Assembly: GCA_002337455.1 (NCBI GenBank)
Contig: DDGC01000030.1
Coordinates: 68,801-132,800 of the forward strand
From: Rhizobiales bacterium UBA1912
Lineage (GTDB): Bacteria; Pseudomonadota; Alphaproteobacteria; Rhizobiales; Devosiaceae
Reading direction: 5' to 3'
DNA: 64,000 bases
The translations under genes were made by a program, and so were the position numbers. Below the pieces are notes generated by a model. The model searched no databases and was not told the origin of the DNA. It saw only the letters and a program-made list of their open reading frames with translations. Positions 7,993-15,372 of the stretch are shown one piece after another (within the stretch, counting starts at the first letter, position 1; every line of letters begins with the position of its first letter).

Positions 7993-8540
7993 CCCGCTGG
8001 TTCGAAGAAGTCCAGATCGACCAGCCTTTCGATCTGGGCAGCCATACATTTACGGCCGAAGAGATCGTCCGCTTCGGTACGCTCTACGACCCGCAATATT
8101 TTCACGTCGACGCCGACGCCGCGGCCCACTCCCATTTCGGCGGGCTGGTAGCCTCGGGCTGGCACACGGTCAGCGTCGGGCACCGCCTGATGGTCGATCG
8201 GCTCGTGGCCGAAGAAGATGTTGTGCGCGCCGAAGGCGGCGAACCGGGGGTCTCCGGCCCCTCGCCCGGCGTCAATCGCATGGATTTCAAGGCGCCGGTA
8301 CGACCCGGCGATACCGTGCGCTACACCCTGACCGTTACGGGAAAACGGCCGTCCAATTCCATTCCCGGCTGGGGCCTGCTTTTCAACCTGCTCGAAGCGC
8401 ATAACCAGAACGGCGAACTCGTCTATTCGGCCGACCTCGTGGGCTTTTCGAAACGGCGCGATTACACGATGCCGCTCAAGCTGCGCGCCATGATGGCGCT
8501 GGCAAAGGTGCCGGGGCTCAAGACTCTGGTGCGCCGATGA
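7989..8540 (+). CDS. MaoC-like hotdog-fold dehydratase family protein, second copy
   Basis: 183 residues. The start ATG overlaps the stop of the preceding maoC-like gene (ATGA), indicating translational coupling. The MaoC signature appears as FGTLYDPQYFHVDADAA followed by HFGGLVASGWHT, then FKAPVRPGDTVRYTLTVTG, the typical product-side strand. It is paralogous to its neighbour but clearly diverged. Its catalytic Asp and His (DPQYFH) are present. Its last four bases overlap the DUF423 gene, so all three form one transcript. A hydratase role on CoA thioesters is the family expectation; nothing in the context gives the chain length or pathway. Confidence 0.87.
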   Translation: MTRWFEEVQIDQPFDLGSHTFTAEEIVRFGTLYDPQYFHVDADAAAHSHFGGLVASGWHTVSVGHRLMVDRLVAEEDVVRAEGGEPGVSGPSPGVNRMDFKAPVRPGDTVRYTLTVTGKRPSNSIPGWGLLFNLLEAHNQNGELVYSADLVGFSKRRDYTMPLKLRAMMALAKVPGLKTLVRR

Positions 8541-8890
8541 GCCCGCTTGAGCGCCTGGCAATTGTCCTCGCTGGTCTGCTTGGTGCGTCCGGAGTTGCGG
8601 CGGCGGCTGGATCATCGCACGCTGGCGCCGCGCTGCTCGGCCCCTATTCGCTGATTGCCTTGACCCACGCCCCGGCCATTCTCGCCCTGGCGCTGGCACC
8701 TCTGCCAAAGATATTCAACTGGGCCCTGATTGCCCTGATGATCGGCGCATTCTTTTTTTGCGGCGACCTGGCACTGCGCTATTTCGCCGGCGCGTCTCCC
8801 CTCCCGCTGCTCGCTCCTGCCGGCGGCATGATGCTGATTGCGGGCTGGCTTTTCGTGTTCATTGGCGGCCTTTTCGGGCGGCGCGGTTGA
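8537..8890 (+). CDS. DUF423 small integral membrane protein
   Basis: 117 residues with four predicted membrane segments (about 6-25, 38-57, 62-82 and 92-113). The motif GDLALRYFAG and the C-terminal LPLLAPAGGMMLIAGWLFV are typical of DUF423 (YgdD-like) proteins, inner-membrane proteins of unknown function. The ATG overlaps the stop of the upstream MaoC gene by four bases, giving a tight three-gene operon. The link with two hotdog hydratases is unusual and not explained by known biology. Confidence 0.85.
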   Translation: MSPLERLAIVLAGLLGASGVAAAAGSSHAGAALLGPYSLIALTHAPAILALALAPLPKIFNWALIALMIGAFFFCGDLALRYFAGASPLPLLAPAGGMMLIAGWLFVFIGGLFGRRG

Positions 8891-9420
8891 CAGGACCATT
8901 TTCCTGTGTTTTCATCGGCTCGTTCACAAGAACCGATGATGAGGCCCCGACTCCGATGATCTGATATCGTAACGCGCCAGCGCAGATGCCCGGAACACAC
9001 CTTGCCATTTCATTGGCAATGGTCGGGTATGGTGGCGGCGGTGATGAGTATATCGGATTTGCGAGAGTTGGCGATCGGCAGCTTATGGCTTGCGGCCTTC
9101 TCCCCTGAAAACAGCCGGACAAGCCGATGGCGCAAGCCAGACATTGGCCGTAAAGCGCTGTGATTGTACGATAAATTTCGTGCAAGTTCCGAACTCAACG
9201 ACCGATCCCGTTTCCAGGGACCGTGCCCGCCATCCCATGCCCGCTCACCCGGCCATCTGACGCTGCCCGAAATTTTCCAGCTCGTAACCGGCACACGCAA
9301 CGGCCCTGTCCGGCCGTTCACCCGTGGCCATCCGAAGCCTATCGTCCCTTCACCGAACAAAGTTCGCGTGAACAGGGATGGTATTGGAAAATAGGATTAA
9401 TATCCTATACTGGAGTTGCC
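8891..9420. other. Gap without a supported long gene
   Basis: About 530 bp. Open frames exist on both strands but have no ribosome site or recognisable family. Just before the small gene at 9421 there is TAGGAT-TAAT-ATCCTA (9392-9407), a 6-bp inverted repeat that may be an operator or part of a promoter. Confidence 0.4.
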
Positions 9421-9597
9421 ATGAAAGGCAAAATGTACAAACTCACCGGCACGGGACGCTTCGGAAAGTCCCCTACCCTCAAAGGTCCGCGCAGCGGCCC
9501 ACCCCTGCCCGGCAAACGCAAGGAGAGCATCGAGAGCCACTTGCCCAGAACGGACAGTCTGCCGCTGCCCTTGCCCGACAAACTGCGGGGCAAATAA
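9421..9597 (+). CDS. Small basic hypothetical protein (58 aa)
   Basis: An open frame of 58 codons starting at ATG 9421 with GGAG six bases upstream and ending just before a strong terminator. The product is rich in Lys, Arg, Pro and Gly (it begins MKGKMYKLTGTGRFGK and has PPLPGKRKESIESHLPR) and has no hydrophobic segment. The combination of ribosome site, compact frame and terminator argues for a real short gene or regulatory peptide. I recognise no family. The frame is open upstream of 9421, but that part has no plausible start signal. Confidence 0.5.
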   Translation: MKGKMYKLTGTGRFGKSPTLKGPRSGPPLPGKRKESIESHLPRTDSLPLPLPDKLRGK

Positions 9598-9607
9598 TGC
9601 TCCTTCT

Positions 9608-9634
9608 GGGCCGGCTCTCAGCCGGCCCTTTTTT
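9608..9634 (+). terminator. Rho-independent terminator
   Basis: GGGCCGGCT-CTC-AGCCGGCCC is a perfect 9-bp stem with a 3-base loop followed by six T. It ends the small gene at 9421-9597. The stop codon of the convergent HxlR gene lies inside the hairpin, so it may be shared. Confidence 0.88.
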
Positions 9635-10028
9635 CGTCCCAGACGGCGCCGATCCGCGGCATGCTGGTTTCGATCCAGTCGGCCAATCCGCCCACCTTTT
9701 CGGCAGCCTCACGTCCCAGAGGCGTGAGGCTGTATTCGACATGCGGGGGGACGACCGGATAGGCGCGGCGATCGACCATGCCGTCGTCTTCGAGCCATTG
9801 CAGGGTCTGGGCCAGCATGCGCTCGCTTACCCCTCCGACCTTGCGACGCAACTCGCTGAACCTGTGAGTGCCCCCCAAAAGCGCGATCAGGACCAGGACA
9901 CCCCAACGGCTGGTGAGGTGCTTGAGCACTTCGCGCGACGGGCACGCTTCGGAAAACAGGTGCCCCCGCTCCATGGCATGCGCCAGGGGACCTTTGGCAA
10001 GCGGAGTGTCCTTGGTGGTCATTTTCAT
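9618..10028 (-). CDS. HxlR-family transcriptional regulator (QorR/YodB-like)
   Basis: 136-residue winged-helix regulator. HxlR hallmarks are CPSREVLKHLTSRWGVLVLI, HRFSELRRKVGGVSERMLAQTL and the wing PPHVEYSLTPLG. A single Cys at position 29 sits where YodB, CatR and QorR carry the thiol that senses quinones, diamide or aldehydes. The divergent neighbour is a quinone oxidoreductase-type gene, as in the qorR-qor2 pair of Corynebacterium, so local quinone-responsive control is likely (inference). Repeated TACTTAC sites upstream of its start may be operators. The gene ends within a shared terminator hairpin. Confidence 0.9.
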   Translation of the reverse strand: MKMTTKDTPLAKGPLAHAMERGHLFSEACPSREVLKHLTSRWGVLVLIALLGGTHRFSELRRKVGGVSERMLAQTLQWLEDDGMVDRRAYPVVPPHVEYSLTPLGREAAEKVGGLADWIETSMPRIGAVWDEKRAG

Positions 10029-10062
10029 ACTTACCTTTACGTGCGTACTTACTTTTCGTAAG
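10028..10062. promoter_or_regulatory. Candidate HxlR operator region
   Basis: TACTTACCTTT (10028-10038) is repeated as TACTTACTTTT (10046-10056), 18 bp apart. The second lies in a perfect 5-5-5 inverted repeat CTTAC-TTTTC-GTAAG (10048-10062). It sits between the divergent HxlR and oxidoreductase genes. Confidence 0.5.
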
Positions 10063-10112
10063 CGACCACTTTATATCGATCAACGCCACACGACAACAAT
10101 GGAGTTGATCTC

Positions 10113-10955
10113 ATGTACGCAGTCACCGGAGCCACCGGCCAGCTTGGCCGCCTCGTTATTGCAGCGCTCAAGGAAAAGGGCGTTGCCGGCCAGACCGCCG
10201 CGCTGGTGCGCGACCCATCCAAAGGCGCAGACCTTGGCGTTGCGACCCGCCTGTTCGATTACGACAAGCCCGAAACCCTTGAACCTGCGCTCAAGGGTGT
10301 TGAAAAACTGCTGCTGATCTCGGGTAGCGAGGTGGGCAAGCGCGTGCCCCAGCACAAGGCCGTCATCGATGCTGCCGTTCGCGCCGGCGTCGGGCACATC
10401 GCTTATACGAGCCTGCTGCACGCCGACACATCCGAGATCATGCTCGCCCCCGAGCACAGCGAAACCGAAGCCGCGCTCAAGGCGTCCGGCCTCGATTATA
10501 CGATCCTGCGCAATTCCTGGTACACCGAGAACTACACCGGTAATCTCGGCGCTGCGCTGGCAAATGGCGCCATTATCGGTTCGACCGCAGGGGGCAAACT
10601 CAACACCGCAAGCCGCGCCGACCTGGCCCACGCAGCCGCAAATGTGCTCACCTCGGACGGGCATGCCGGCGAAATCTACGAGTTGGGTAACGATCAGCCC
10701 TATACGCTGGCCGAACTCGCCGCCGAGCTATCGCACCAGACGGGCAAGACGATCGTCTATACCGACCTGCCCAAATCCGAATACGCAAAGATTCTTGAAG
10801 GGGTCGGCCTGCCGGCACCGGTTGCCGATCTGCTTGCGGACAGTGACGCGAAAGCGGCTTCGGGCGCTTTGGCTGATGACAGCGGTGCGCTGGGCAGGTT
10901 GCTTGGACGCCCCACCCAGACTTTGGAACAGGCTGTCGCCCTGGCGCTCAAATAG
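10113..10955 (+). CDS. NAD(P)H:quinone oxidoreductase-like NmrA/SDR protein (QorB type)
   Basis: 280 residues. The N-terminal Rossmann motif is MYAVTGATGQLGRLVI. The NmrA-like atypical SDR body includes YTSLLHADTSEIMLAPEH and LDYTILRNSWYTENY, typical of QorB (YtfG), which reduces quinones with NADPH and lacks the classical YxxxK pair. GGAG precedes ATG 10113. It diverges from the HxlR regulator, giving a probable sensor/detoxification module. No signal peptide, so cytosolic. Substrate range is inferred from family. A hairpin at 10965-10984 follows the stop. Confidence 0.88.
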   Translation: MYAVTGATGQLGRLVIAALKEKGVAGQTAALVRDPSKGADLGVATRLFDYDKPETLEPALKGVEKLLLISGSEVGKRVPQHKAVIDAAVRAGVGHIAYTSLLHADTSEIMLAPEHSETEAALKASGLDYTILRNSWYTENYTGNLGAALANGAIIGSTAGGKLNTASRADLAHAAANVLTSDGHAGEIYELGNDQPYTLAELAAELSHQTGKTIVYTDLPKSEYAKILEGVGLPAPVADLLADSDAKAASGALADDSGALGRLLGRPTQTLEQAVALALK

Positions 10956-10964
10956 CAGCGAGAA

Positions 10965-10984
10965 GAGCGGCCCAAGGGCCGCTC
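10965..10984. terminator. Hairpin between convergent genes
   Basis: GAGCGGCCC-AA-GGGCCGCTC is a perfect 9-bp inverted repeat lying exactly between the stops of the oxidoreductase gene and apt. No T-run follows on either strand, so termination efficiency is uncertain. Confidence 0.5.
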
Positions 10985-11518
10985 TCAATGCCCCTCGAAC
11001 GTCATAAGCGCTTCGATTGTTACACCATGGGCCCGCAATTTTTCAGCGCCGCCAATGTCGGGAAGATCGATCACAAACCCGGTGTGCTCGACCTTGGCCC
11101 CAGTGCGCCGCAACAGGGACACCGCGGCGATGGCCGTGCCCCCGGTGGCGATCAGATCGTCGATCAAAAGGACATTGTCGCTGCTATCAACAGCGTCGGC
11201 ATGGATCTCGATGGTGTCCACACCATATTCCAGCGCGTAGTTCTGCCCGATCGTCTCACCGGGCAGCTTGCCGGCCTTGCGCACCGGGACGAACCCCACG
11301 CCCAGTGCTATGGCGACGCCCGCCCCGAAAATAAAGCCCCGCGCCTCGATACCGGCGATCTTGGTGATGCCCTTACCCCGATGCGCCGCCGCCAGCCGCT
11401 CGCAACTTTCGCTGAACCCCGCCGAGTCTTCGATCAGCGATGTGATGTCGCGAAAGATGATGCCGGGCTTTGGATAGTCGGGAATCGAGCGCACGAGCGC
11501 CTTGAGGTCGGTTGCCAT
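10985..11518 (-). CDS. apt: Adenine phosphoribosyltransferase
   Basis: Converts adenine and PRPP to AMP plus pyrophosphate; cytosolic purine salvage. 177 residues, standard length. Family features are FRDITSLIEDSAGF, IAGIEARGFIFGAGVAIALG, the FVPVRKAGKLPG segment and the PRPP loop VLLIDDLIATGGTAIAA. GGAG lies nine bases upstream of the ATG. Adenine brought in by the BMP-type importer at 44.2-48.9 kb could go either to AMP here or to hypoxanthine through adenine deaminase at 48.9-50.7 kb. A 67-codon gene precedes it on the same strand by 78 bp. Confidence 0.96.
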   Translation of the reverse strand: MATDLKALVRSIPDYPKPGIIFRDITSLIEDSAGFSESCERLAAAHRGKGITKIAGIEARGFIFGAGVAIALGVGFVPVRKAGKLPGETIGQNYALEYGVDTIEIHADAVDSSDNVLLIDDLIATGGTAIAAVSLLRRTGAKVEHTGFVIDLPDIGGAEKLRAHGVTIEALMTFEGH

Positions 11519-11596
11519 GAAGCAGAGCTCCGCAGGAAGAGTTCAAAATGGAAATGGATTGAGGCGATGCACTCAACGCGGCAGATACGGACGGTT

Positions 11597-11800
11597 CTAG
11601 AAATAGCGATTGGGCGGAACGACCCTCGCGGTCATCTCCCCCGCTTTCCGCGCCGCGCGCTTTGTCGCCTCGTAAGCCGCTTGCCTGCGTTCCTCGGAAA
11701 CGAGGTTCGGCGCCGCCTTTATGGCTGAGCGGACCGCCGGATTGCGGCTGGCTGCCAGCGCCAGAAAAGCTACAGTTTTGGCCACCCGAAAAACCGACAT
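11597..11800 (-). CDS. Small hypothetical protein (67 aa)
   Basis: 67 codons with an excellent ribosome site (GGAGGAG before the ATG). The N-terminus MSVFRVAKTVAFLALAASR is hydrophobic and could be a membrane anchor or signal, followed by an amphipathic basic helix ending RVVPPNRYF. I recognise no named family. It lies between petC and apt on the same strand and could share a transcript with apt. Function unknown. Confidence 0.68.
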   Translation of the reverse strand: MSVFRVAKTVAFLALAASRNPAVRSAIKAAPNLVSEERRQAAYEATKRAARKAGEMTARVVPPNRYF

Positions 11801-11896
11801 CGTTCTCCTCCAATCGATCCCGATTGAGATTGCAGCATCACCGCAGCCACAATGAAGACTTTGAGGTTCCGGAACAAGGGCGAAAATTGCCGCAAC

Positions 11897-11921
11897 AAAA
11901 AGGGCCCCGCAGGGCCCTTTT
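11897..11921 (-). terminator. Terminator of petABC
   Basis: On the minus strand, AAAAGGGCCC and GGGCCCTTTT form a perfect 10-bp stem around a 4-base loop (TGCG), followed by a T-rich run (TTTTTGTT). It is placed directly after the petC stop. Confidence 0.85.
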
Positions 11922-11929
11922 CAAATCAG

Positions 11930-12754
11930 TCAGTGGGCGTCGCGCCAGATACGGCGCTTGACCAGATACATGAGGATGGACAGCCCGATAAGGAACAGGA
12001 TGACCATAAAGCCCGTCGACTTGCGCGAGACCATGTGGGGATCTGCGGTCCACTGGAGGAACGCTGCAACGTCCCTGGAATACTGTTCCACGGTCTCGGG
12101 TGTCGCCTCGTCAGCATAGGAGACAATCCCGTCGGCCAACGGGGCGGCCATGGCAATGGCGTGGCCCGAGTAATAGGAATTGTAGTGCAGACCCGCATCG
12201 AGCTCTTCGCCCGCGGGGGGCTCTTCGTAGCTGACCAGCAGATTGTAGATATAATCGGCACCAGCTTCCTGATAGGCGGTGAAGTAGTTGAACACCCACC
12301 ACGGGAAATCCATGTGGATGCCGCGCGCTTTCGCCATCAGCGAAAGATCGGGGGGCGCCTTGCCACCATTGGCTTCGGCAGCGATCTGCTCTGACGGGAA
12401 CGGGTGGGGCCAGCGGTCGGCCGGCACGCCCTCACGCTCTCCACCATCGGCCATCTCGTCGACGACAGTGTATTCGGCGGCCAGGGCACGAACCTGATCC
12501 TCGCTGTAATGCGGACCACCCTCCTCGGCCAGATTGCGGAAGGAGATGTATTCCAGGGCGTGGCAGCTCGAGCAGACCTCGCGATAAACCTGGAAGCCGC
12601 GGCGAAGCTGGTTCTGGTCGTAAGTGCCGAACACGCCGGCAAAGCTCCAGTCCTGCTGGTCGGTATGCGGATATTCGTCAGCGGCCTGGACGGTGGCGCC
12701 GCCAAGCGCAAATGCCGCAAGGGCGAGTACGCCAAGGATCGTCTTTTTAAACAT
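11930..12754 (-). CDS. petC: Ubiquinol-cytochrome c reductase, cytochrome c1
   Basis: Heme c subunit of the bc1 complex: passes electrons from the Rieske centre to cytochrome c in the periplasm. 274 residues from ATG 12754, the start giving a proper signal peptide (MFKKTILGVLALAAFALGG, cleavage near AQA/ADE-like VQAADEY). The heme-binding CSSCH lies at residues 61-65. A later SGHAIAMAAPLADG contains the axial Met candidate, and a C-terminal helix (about 247-266) anchors it, followed by KRRIWRDAH. The frame is open upstream of 12754 but would run into petB. It is the third gene of petABC and ends at a strong terminator. Confidence 0.96.
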   Translation of the reverse strand: MFKKTILGVLALAAFALGGATVQAADEYPHTDQQDWSFAGVFGTYDQNQLRRGFQVYREVCSSCHALEYISFRNLAEEGGPHYSEDQVRALAAEYTVVDEMADGGEREGVPADRWPHPFPSEQIAAEANGGKAPPDLSLMAKARGIHMDFPWWVFNYFTAYQEAGADYIYNLLVSYEEPPAGEELDAGLHYNSYYSGHAIAMAAPLADGIVSYADEATPETVEQYSRDVAAFLQWTADPHMVSRKSTGFMVILFLIGLSILMYLVKRRIWRDAH

Positions 12755-12776
12755 TGTCGTTGTCCTTCGCGCCTTA

Positions 12777-14030
12777 TCAGCCATTTGCCTTGCCGAGCAC
12801 GCTTTCCGAAATGCTGGCCGGAAGCGGCGCGGGCTTTTCGATGCGTCCCAGGATCGGGAGAATGATGAGGAAGTAGCCGAAATAATAGGCCGTGCAGATC
12901 TTGGCCAGCAGCACGTAGATGCCCTCGGCCGACTGCGCACCCAGATAGGCAAGCGCAATGAAGTTGATCACGAACAGCCAGTAGAACGGGCGGAACAGCG
13001 GGCGGAACGAACCCGAGCGGACCTTGGACGTGTCGAGCCAGGGGATCACGAACAGGATCAGCAGCGAGCCGCCCATCGCGATGACGCCGCCAAGCTTGGA
13101 GTCGATGAACAGCACGTTGAAATCGATGGCGCGCAGCATCGTGTAGAACGGCAGTAGATACCATTCGGGGACGATGTGGGTCGGCGTTACCTGCGGGTTG
13201 CCCGGGATGTAGTTGTCGGCGTGACCGAGAATGTCGGGCGCAAAGAACACGAACCAGGCGAACGGGATCAGGAACACCACGAGCGCGAACAGATCCTTCA
13301 TGGTGATATAGGGATGGAAAGGCAGCGTATCGCGGCTTTCCTTCACGTCCACGCCGGTCGGGTTGTTGTTGCCCGGCACATGCAGCGCCCAGATGTGCAG
13401 CACAACGACGGCGGCGATGATGAACGGGATGAGGTAATGCAGCGAGAAGAAGCGGTTCAGCGTGGGGTTGGCCACCGAGAAGCCGCCGAGCAGCAGGGTC
13501 TGGATTGCCTCGCCAACCAGCGGGATCGCCGAGAAGATGCCGGTGATGACCGTCGCGCCCCAAAGGCTCATCTGACCCCAGGGCAGAACGTAGCCCATGA
13601 AGGCAGTCGCCATCAGGAGGATGAACAGGATCACGCCCAGCATCCAGATGACCTCGCGCGGCGCCTTGTAGGAGCCGTAATAGAGGCCACGGAAGATGTG
13701 GACATAAAGGGCGGCAAAAAACATCGAGGCGCCCACGGCGTGGGTTCCCTGGATGATGCGGCCGAAATTGACGTCACGCCGGATGTGTTCGACCGAGGCA
13801 AAGGCCAGATCGACATGGGGCGTATAATGCATCACCAGGATAACGCCGGTGACGATCTGGACGACCAGCATGAAGGTGAGGATCGCGCCGAAGGTCCACC
13901 AGTAATTGAGGTTCTTCGGCGTGGGGTAATCCATCAGATGTTCTTTGGAGAACCTGATGATGGGAAGACGGTCGTCGAGCCAGCGCTCGATTCCGGTGCC
14001 CGGCGTGTAATTGCCAGCGTGATTGGCCAT
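12777..14030 (-). CDS. petB: Cytochrome b of the bc1 complex
   Basis: Integral membrane subunit carrying two b-type hemes and both quinone sites. 417 residues with eight to nine membrane spans. Diagnostic features are HAVGASMFFAALYVHIFRGL and LHYLIPFIIAAVVVLHIWALH with the heme His residues, the Qo-site PEWY motif (VVPEWYLLPFYTMLRAI context, in the form IVPEWYLLPF), and the N-terminal NYWWTFGAIL. Full-length, not split as in plastid b6/subunit IV. petA lies 14 bp upstream and petC 22 bp downstream, as expected for the operon. Confidence 0.97.
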   Translation of the reverse strand: MANHAGNYTPGTGIERWLDDRLPIIRFSKEHLMDYPTPKNLNYWWTFGAILTFMLVVQIVTGVILVMHYTPHVDLAFASVEHIRRDVNFGRIIQGTHAVGASMFFAALYVHIFRGLYYGSYKAPREVIWMLGVILFILLMATAFMGYVLPWGQMSLWGATVITGIFSAIPLVGEAIQTLLLGGFSVANPTLNRFFSLHYLIPFIIAAVVVLHIWALHVPGNNNPTGVDVKESRDTLPFHPYITMKDLFALVVFLIPFAWFVFFAPDILGHADNYIPGNPQVTPTHIVPEWYLLPFYTMLRAIDFNVLFIDSKLGGVIAMGGSLLILFVIPWLDTSKVRSGSFRPLFRPFYWLFVINFIALAYLGAQSAEGIYVLLAKICTAYYFGYFLIILPILGRIEKPAPLPASISESVLGKANG

Positions 14031-14044
14031 GCCCTCTACTCCCC

Positions 14045-14569
14045 TTAACCGATCTGCACGACAGTGTCGGACACAAACTCATAGGGCGGCACGACGAGGT
14101 TCCTCGGTGCCGGCCCGCGACGGATGCGGCCCGCAGTATCGTAGTGCGAGCCGTGGCAGGGGCAGAACCAGCCGTCGTAATCGCCCGATTCCCCGACCGG
14201 CACGCAGCCCAGATGGGTGCAGTTGGCCACCATGATGAGCCATTCTTCGTGGCCTTCGAGCACACGCTCTTCGTCGGTCTGGGGGTCCTTGAGGTCGGCA
14301 AGCGGCACTGCGCGCGCCTCTTCGATCTCGGCGGGGGTGCGGTGCCGGACGAAAACCGGAAGGCCGCGCCACAGGATGGTGACCGATGACCCTTCGGCAA
14401 CCGGCGCAACATCGAAGCGGATCGAGGCCAAAGCCAGCACCGACGCGTCGGGATTCAATTGATTGATGAGCGGCCAGGCGGCTCCCGCCACCCCGACTGC
14501 ACCGACCGCACCGGTCGCGATGAATAGAAAATCGCGTCGTGTCGCTTTTGTTTCGCTCGCTGTCGCCAA
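14045..14569 (-). CDS. petA: Ubiquinol-cytochrome c reductase iron-sulfur subunit (Rieske)
   Basis: 2Fe-2S subunit of bc1. From the TTG at 14569 (GGGGA nine bases upstream) the protein has 174 residues, the usual size. A GTG at 14596 would add nine residues that are not family-like. A twin-arginine signal-anchor TRRDFLFIATGAVGAV lies at residues 10-25. The Rieske boxes are CTHLGC (117-122) and CPCHGS (136-141): cluster ligands C117, H119, C136 and H139, disulfide C122-C138. First gene of petABC; the promoter must lie in the 229 bp shared with the divergent trmL. Confidence 0.95.
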   Translation of the reverse strand: MATASETKATRRDFLFIATGAVGAVGVAGAAWPLINQLNPDASVLALASIRFDVAPVAEGSSVTILWRGLPVFVRHRTPAEIEEARAVPLADLKDPQTDEERVLEGHEEWLIMVANCTHLGCVPVGESGDYDGWFCPCHGSHYDTAGRIRRGPAPRNLVVPPYEFVSDTVVQIG

Positions 14570-14798
14570 AGCTCTAGATCCCCAAAAGGCCTGCACAAAC
14601 TTGTTCTGATATCCGCCGGACGCCGGTGATTCACACGCATGGGTACGCGAGTCGGGTCCGCCGCCGCCAGGCGGTGCGGATTTTTGGCCTCTTTTTGCAC
14701 TGTCTCATGGACTTGTCCAGCCTTGCCAAAGGTGACTTGATCGATCTGCGACACTATACCCACCAAACTTTAGCCAACCCTCTGCCACGGTCCCGCCA

Positions 14799-15287
14799 TT
14801 GCCCATCGCCCTAGCGCTCTACCAGCCCGACATTGCCCTCAATACCGGAACGCTCCTGCGGCTCGGCGCGTGTCTGGACGTTCCTGTCCACATCATCCAC
14901 CCCACCGGATTTCCCTTTTCGCGTGCTGCGCTGAAACGCTCGGGGATGGATTATCTCGACACTGTCGAAATGACTGAGCACGACAGCTACGCCCAATTTG
15001 ACCGCTGGCGGCGCGAAGCGGGGAAAAGGCTGGTGCTGCTGACCACCCGGGCCAGCATGCCGGCCCATGAGGTCGATTATGAAAGCGACGACATTCTTAT
15101 GGTCGGGCGCGAAAGCGCAGGCATGCCGCCCGAAGTCGCCGATAGCGCGCAATTGCGCGTGCGGATCCCCATGCAACCGGCGGCCCGCTCGCTCAACGTC
15201 GCGGTGTCTGCAGCGATAGTTCTGGGCGAAGCGTTGCGCCAGACCGGAGGTTTTGGGCGCCTGGCCGGAGCGCCCGCGGCAGGCTGA
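14799..15287 (+). CDS. trmL: tRNA (cytidine/uridine-34 2'-O)-methyltransferase TrmL
   Basis: SPOUT-fold methyltransferase modifying the wobble ribose of tRNA-Leu isoacceptors. 162 residues from TTG 14799. Start and motifs fit TrmL: PIALALYQPDIALNTGTLLR, IHPTGFPFS, LKRSGMDYLD, then the trefoil-knot region ILMVGRESAGMPPEV and PMQPAARSLNVAVSAAIV that binds AdoMet. The Cys/Asn-rich variants of SpoU ribose methylases are longer, supporting TrmL. It diverges from petA. No strong ribosome site is visible, consistent with low expression. Confidence 0.93.
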   Translation: MPIALALYQPDIALNTGTLLRLGACLDVPVHIIHPTGFPFSRAALKRSGMDYLDTVEMTEHDSYAQFDRWRREAGKRLVLLTTRASMPAHEVDYESDDILMVGRESAGMPPEVADSAQLRVRIPMQPAARSLNVAVSAAIVLGEALRQTGGFGRLAGAPAAG

Positions 15288-15372
15288 CGCATTTGATCCC
15301 GGTCAAACGCTCCTGCCCCGCCCTGACGCATGGTCGTGCCGGTTTCAACGTGATAGGGACGCCGCACTGACC

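Noticed and set aside
9384..9411. TTGGAA and TATACT with 16-bp spacing before the small gene at 9421
   Set aside because: A start about seven bases after TATACT would remove the GGAG ribosome site from the mRNA, so the two signals contradict each other.
14650..14690. CCGCCGCC/GGCGGTGCGG hairpin followed by T-rich stretch
   Set aside because: It lies between the divergent petA and trmL starts, where a terminator makes no sense; stem is short and imperfect.
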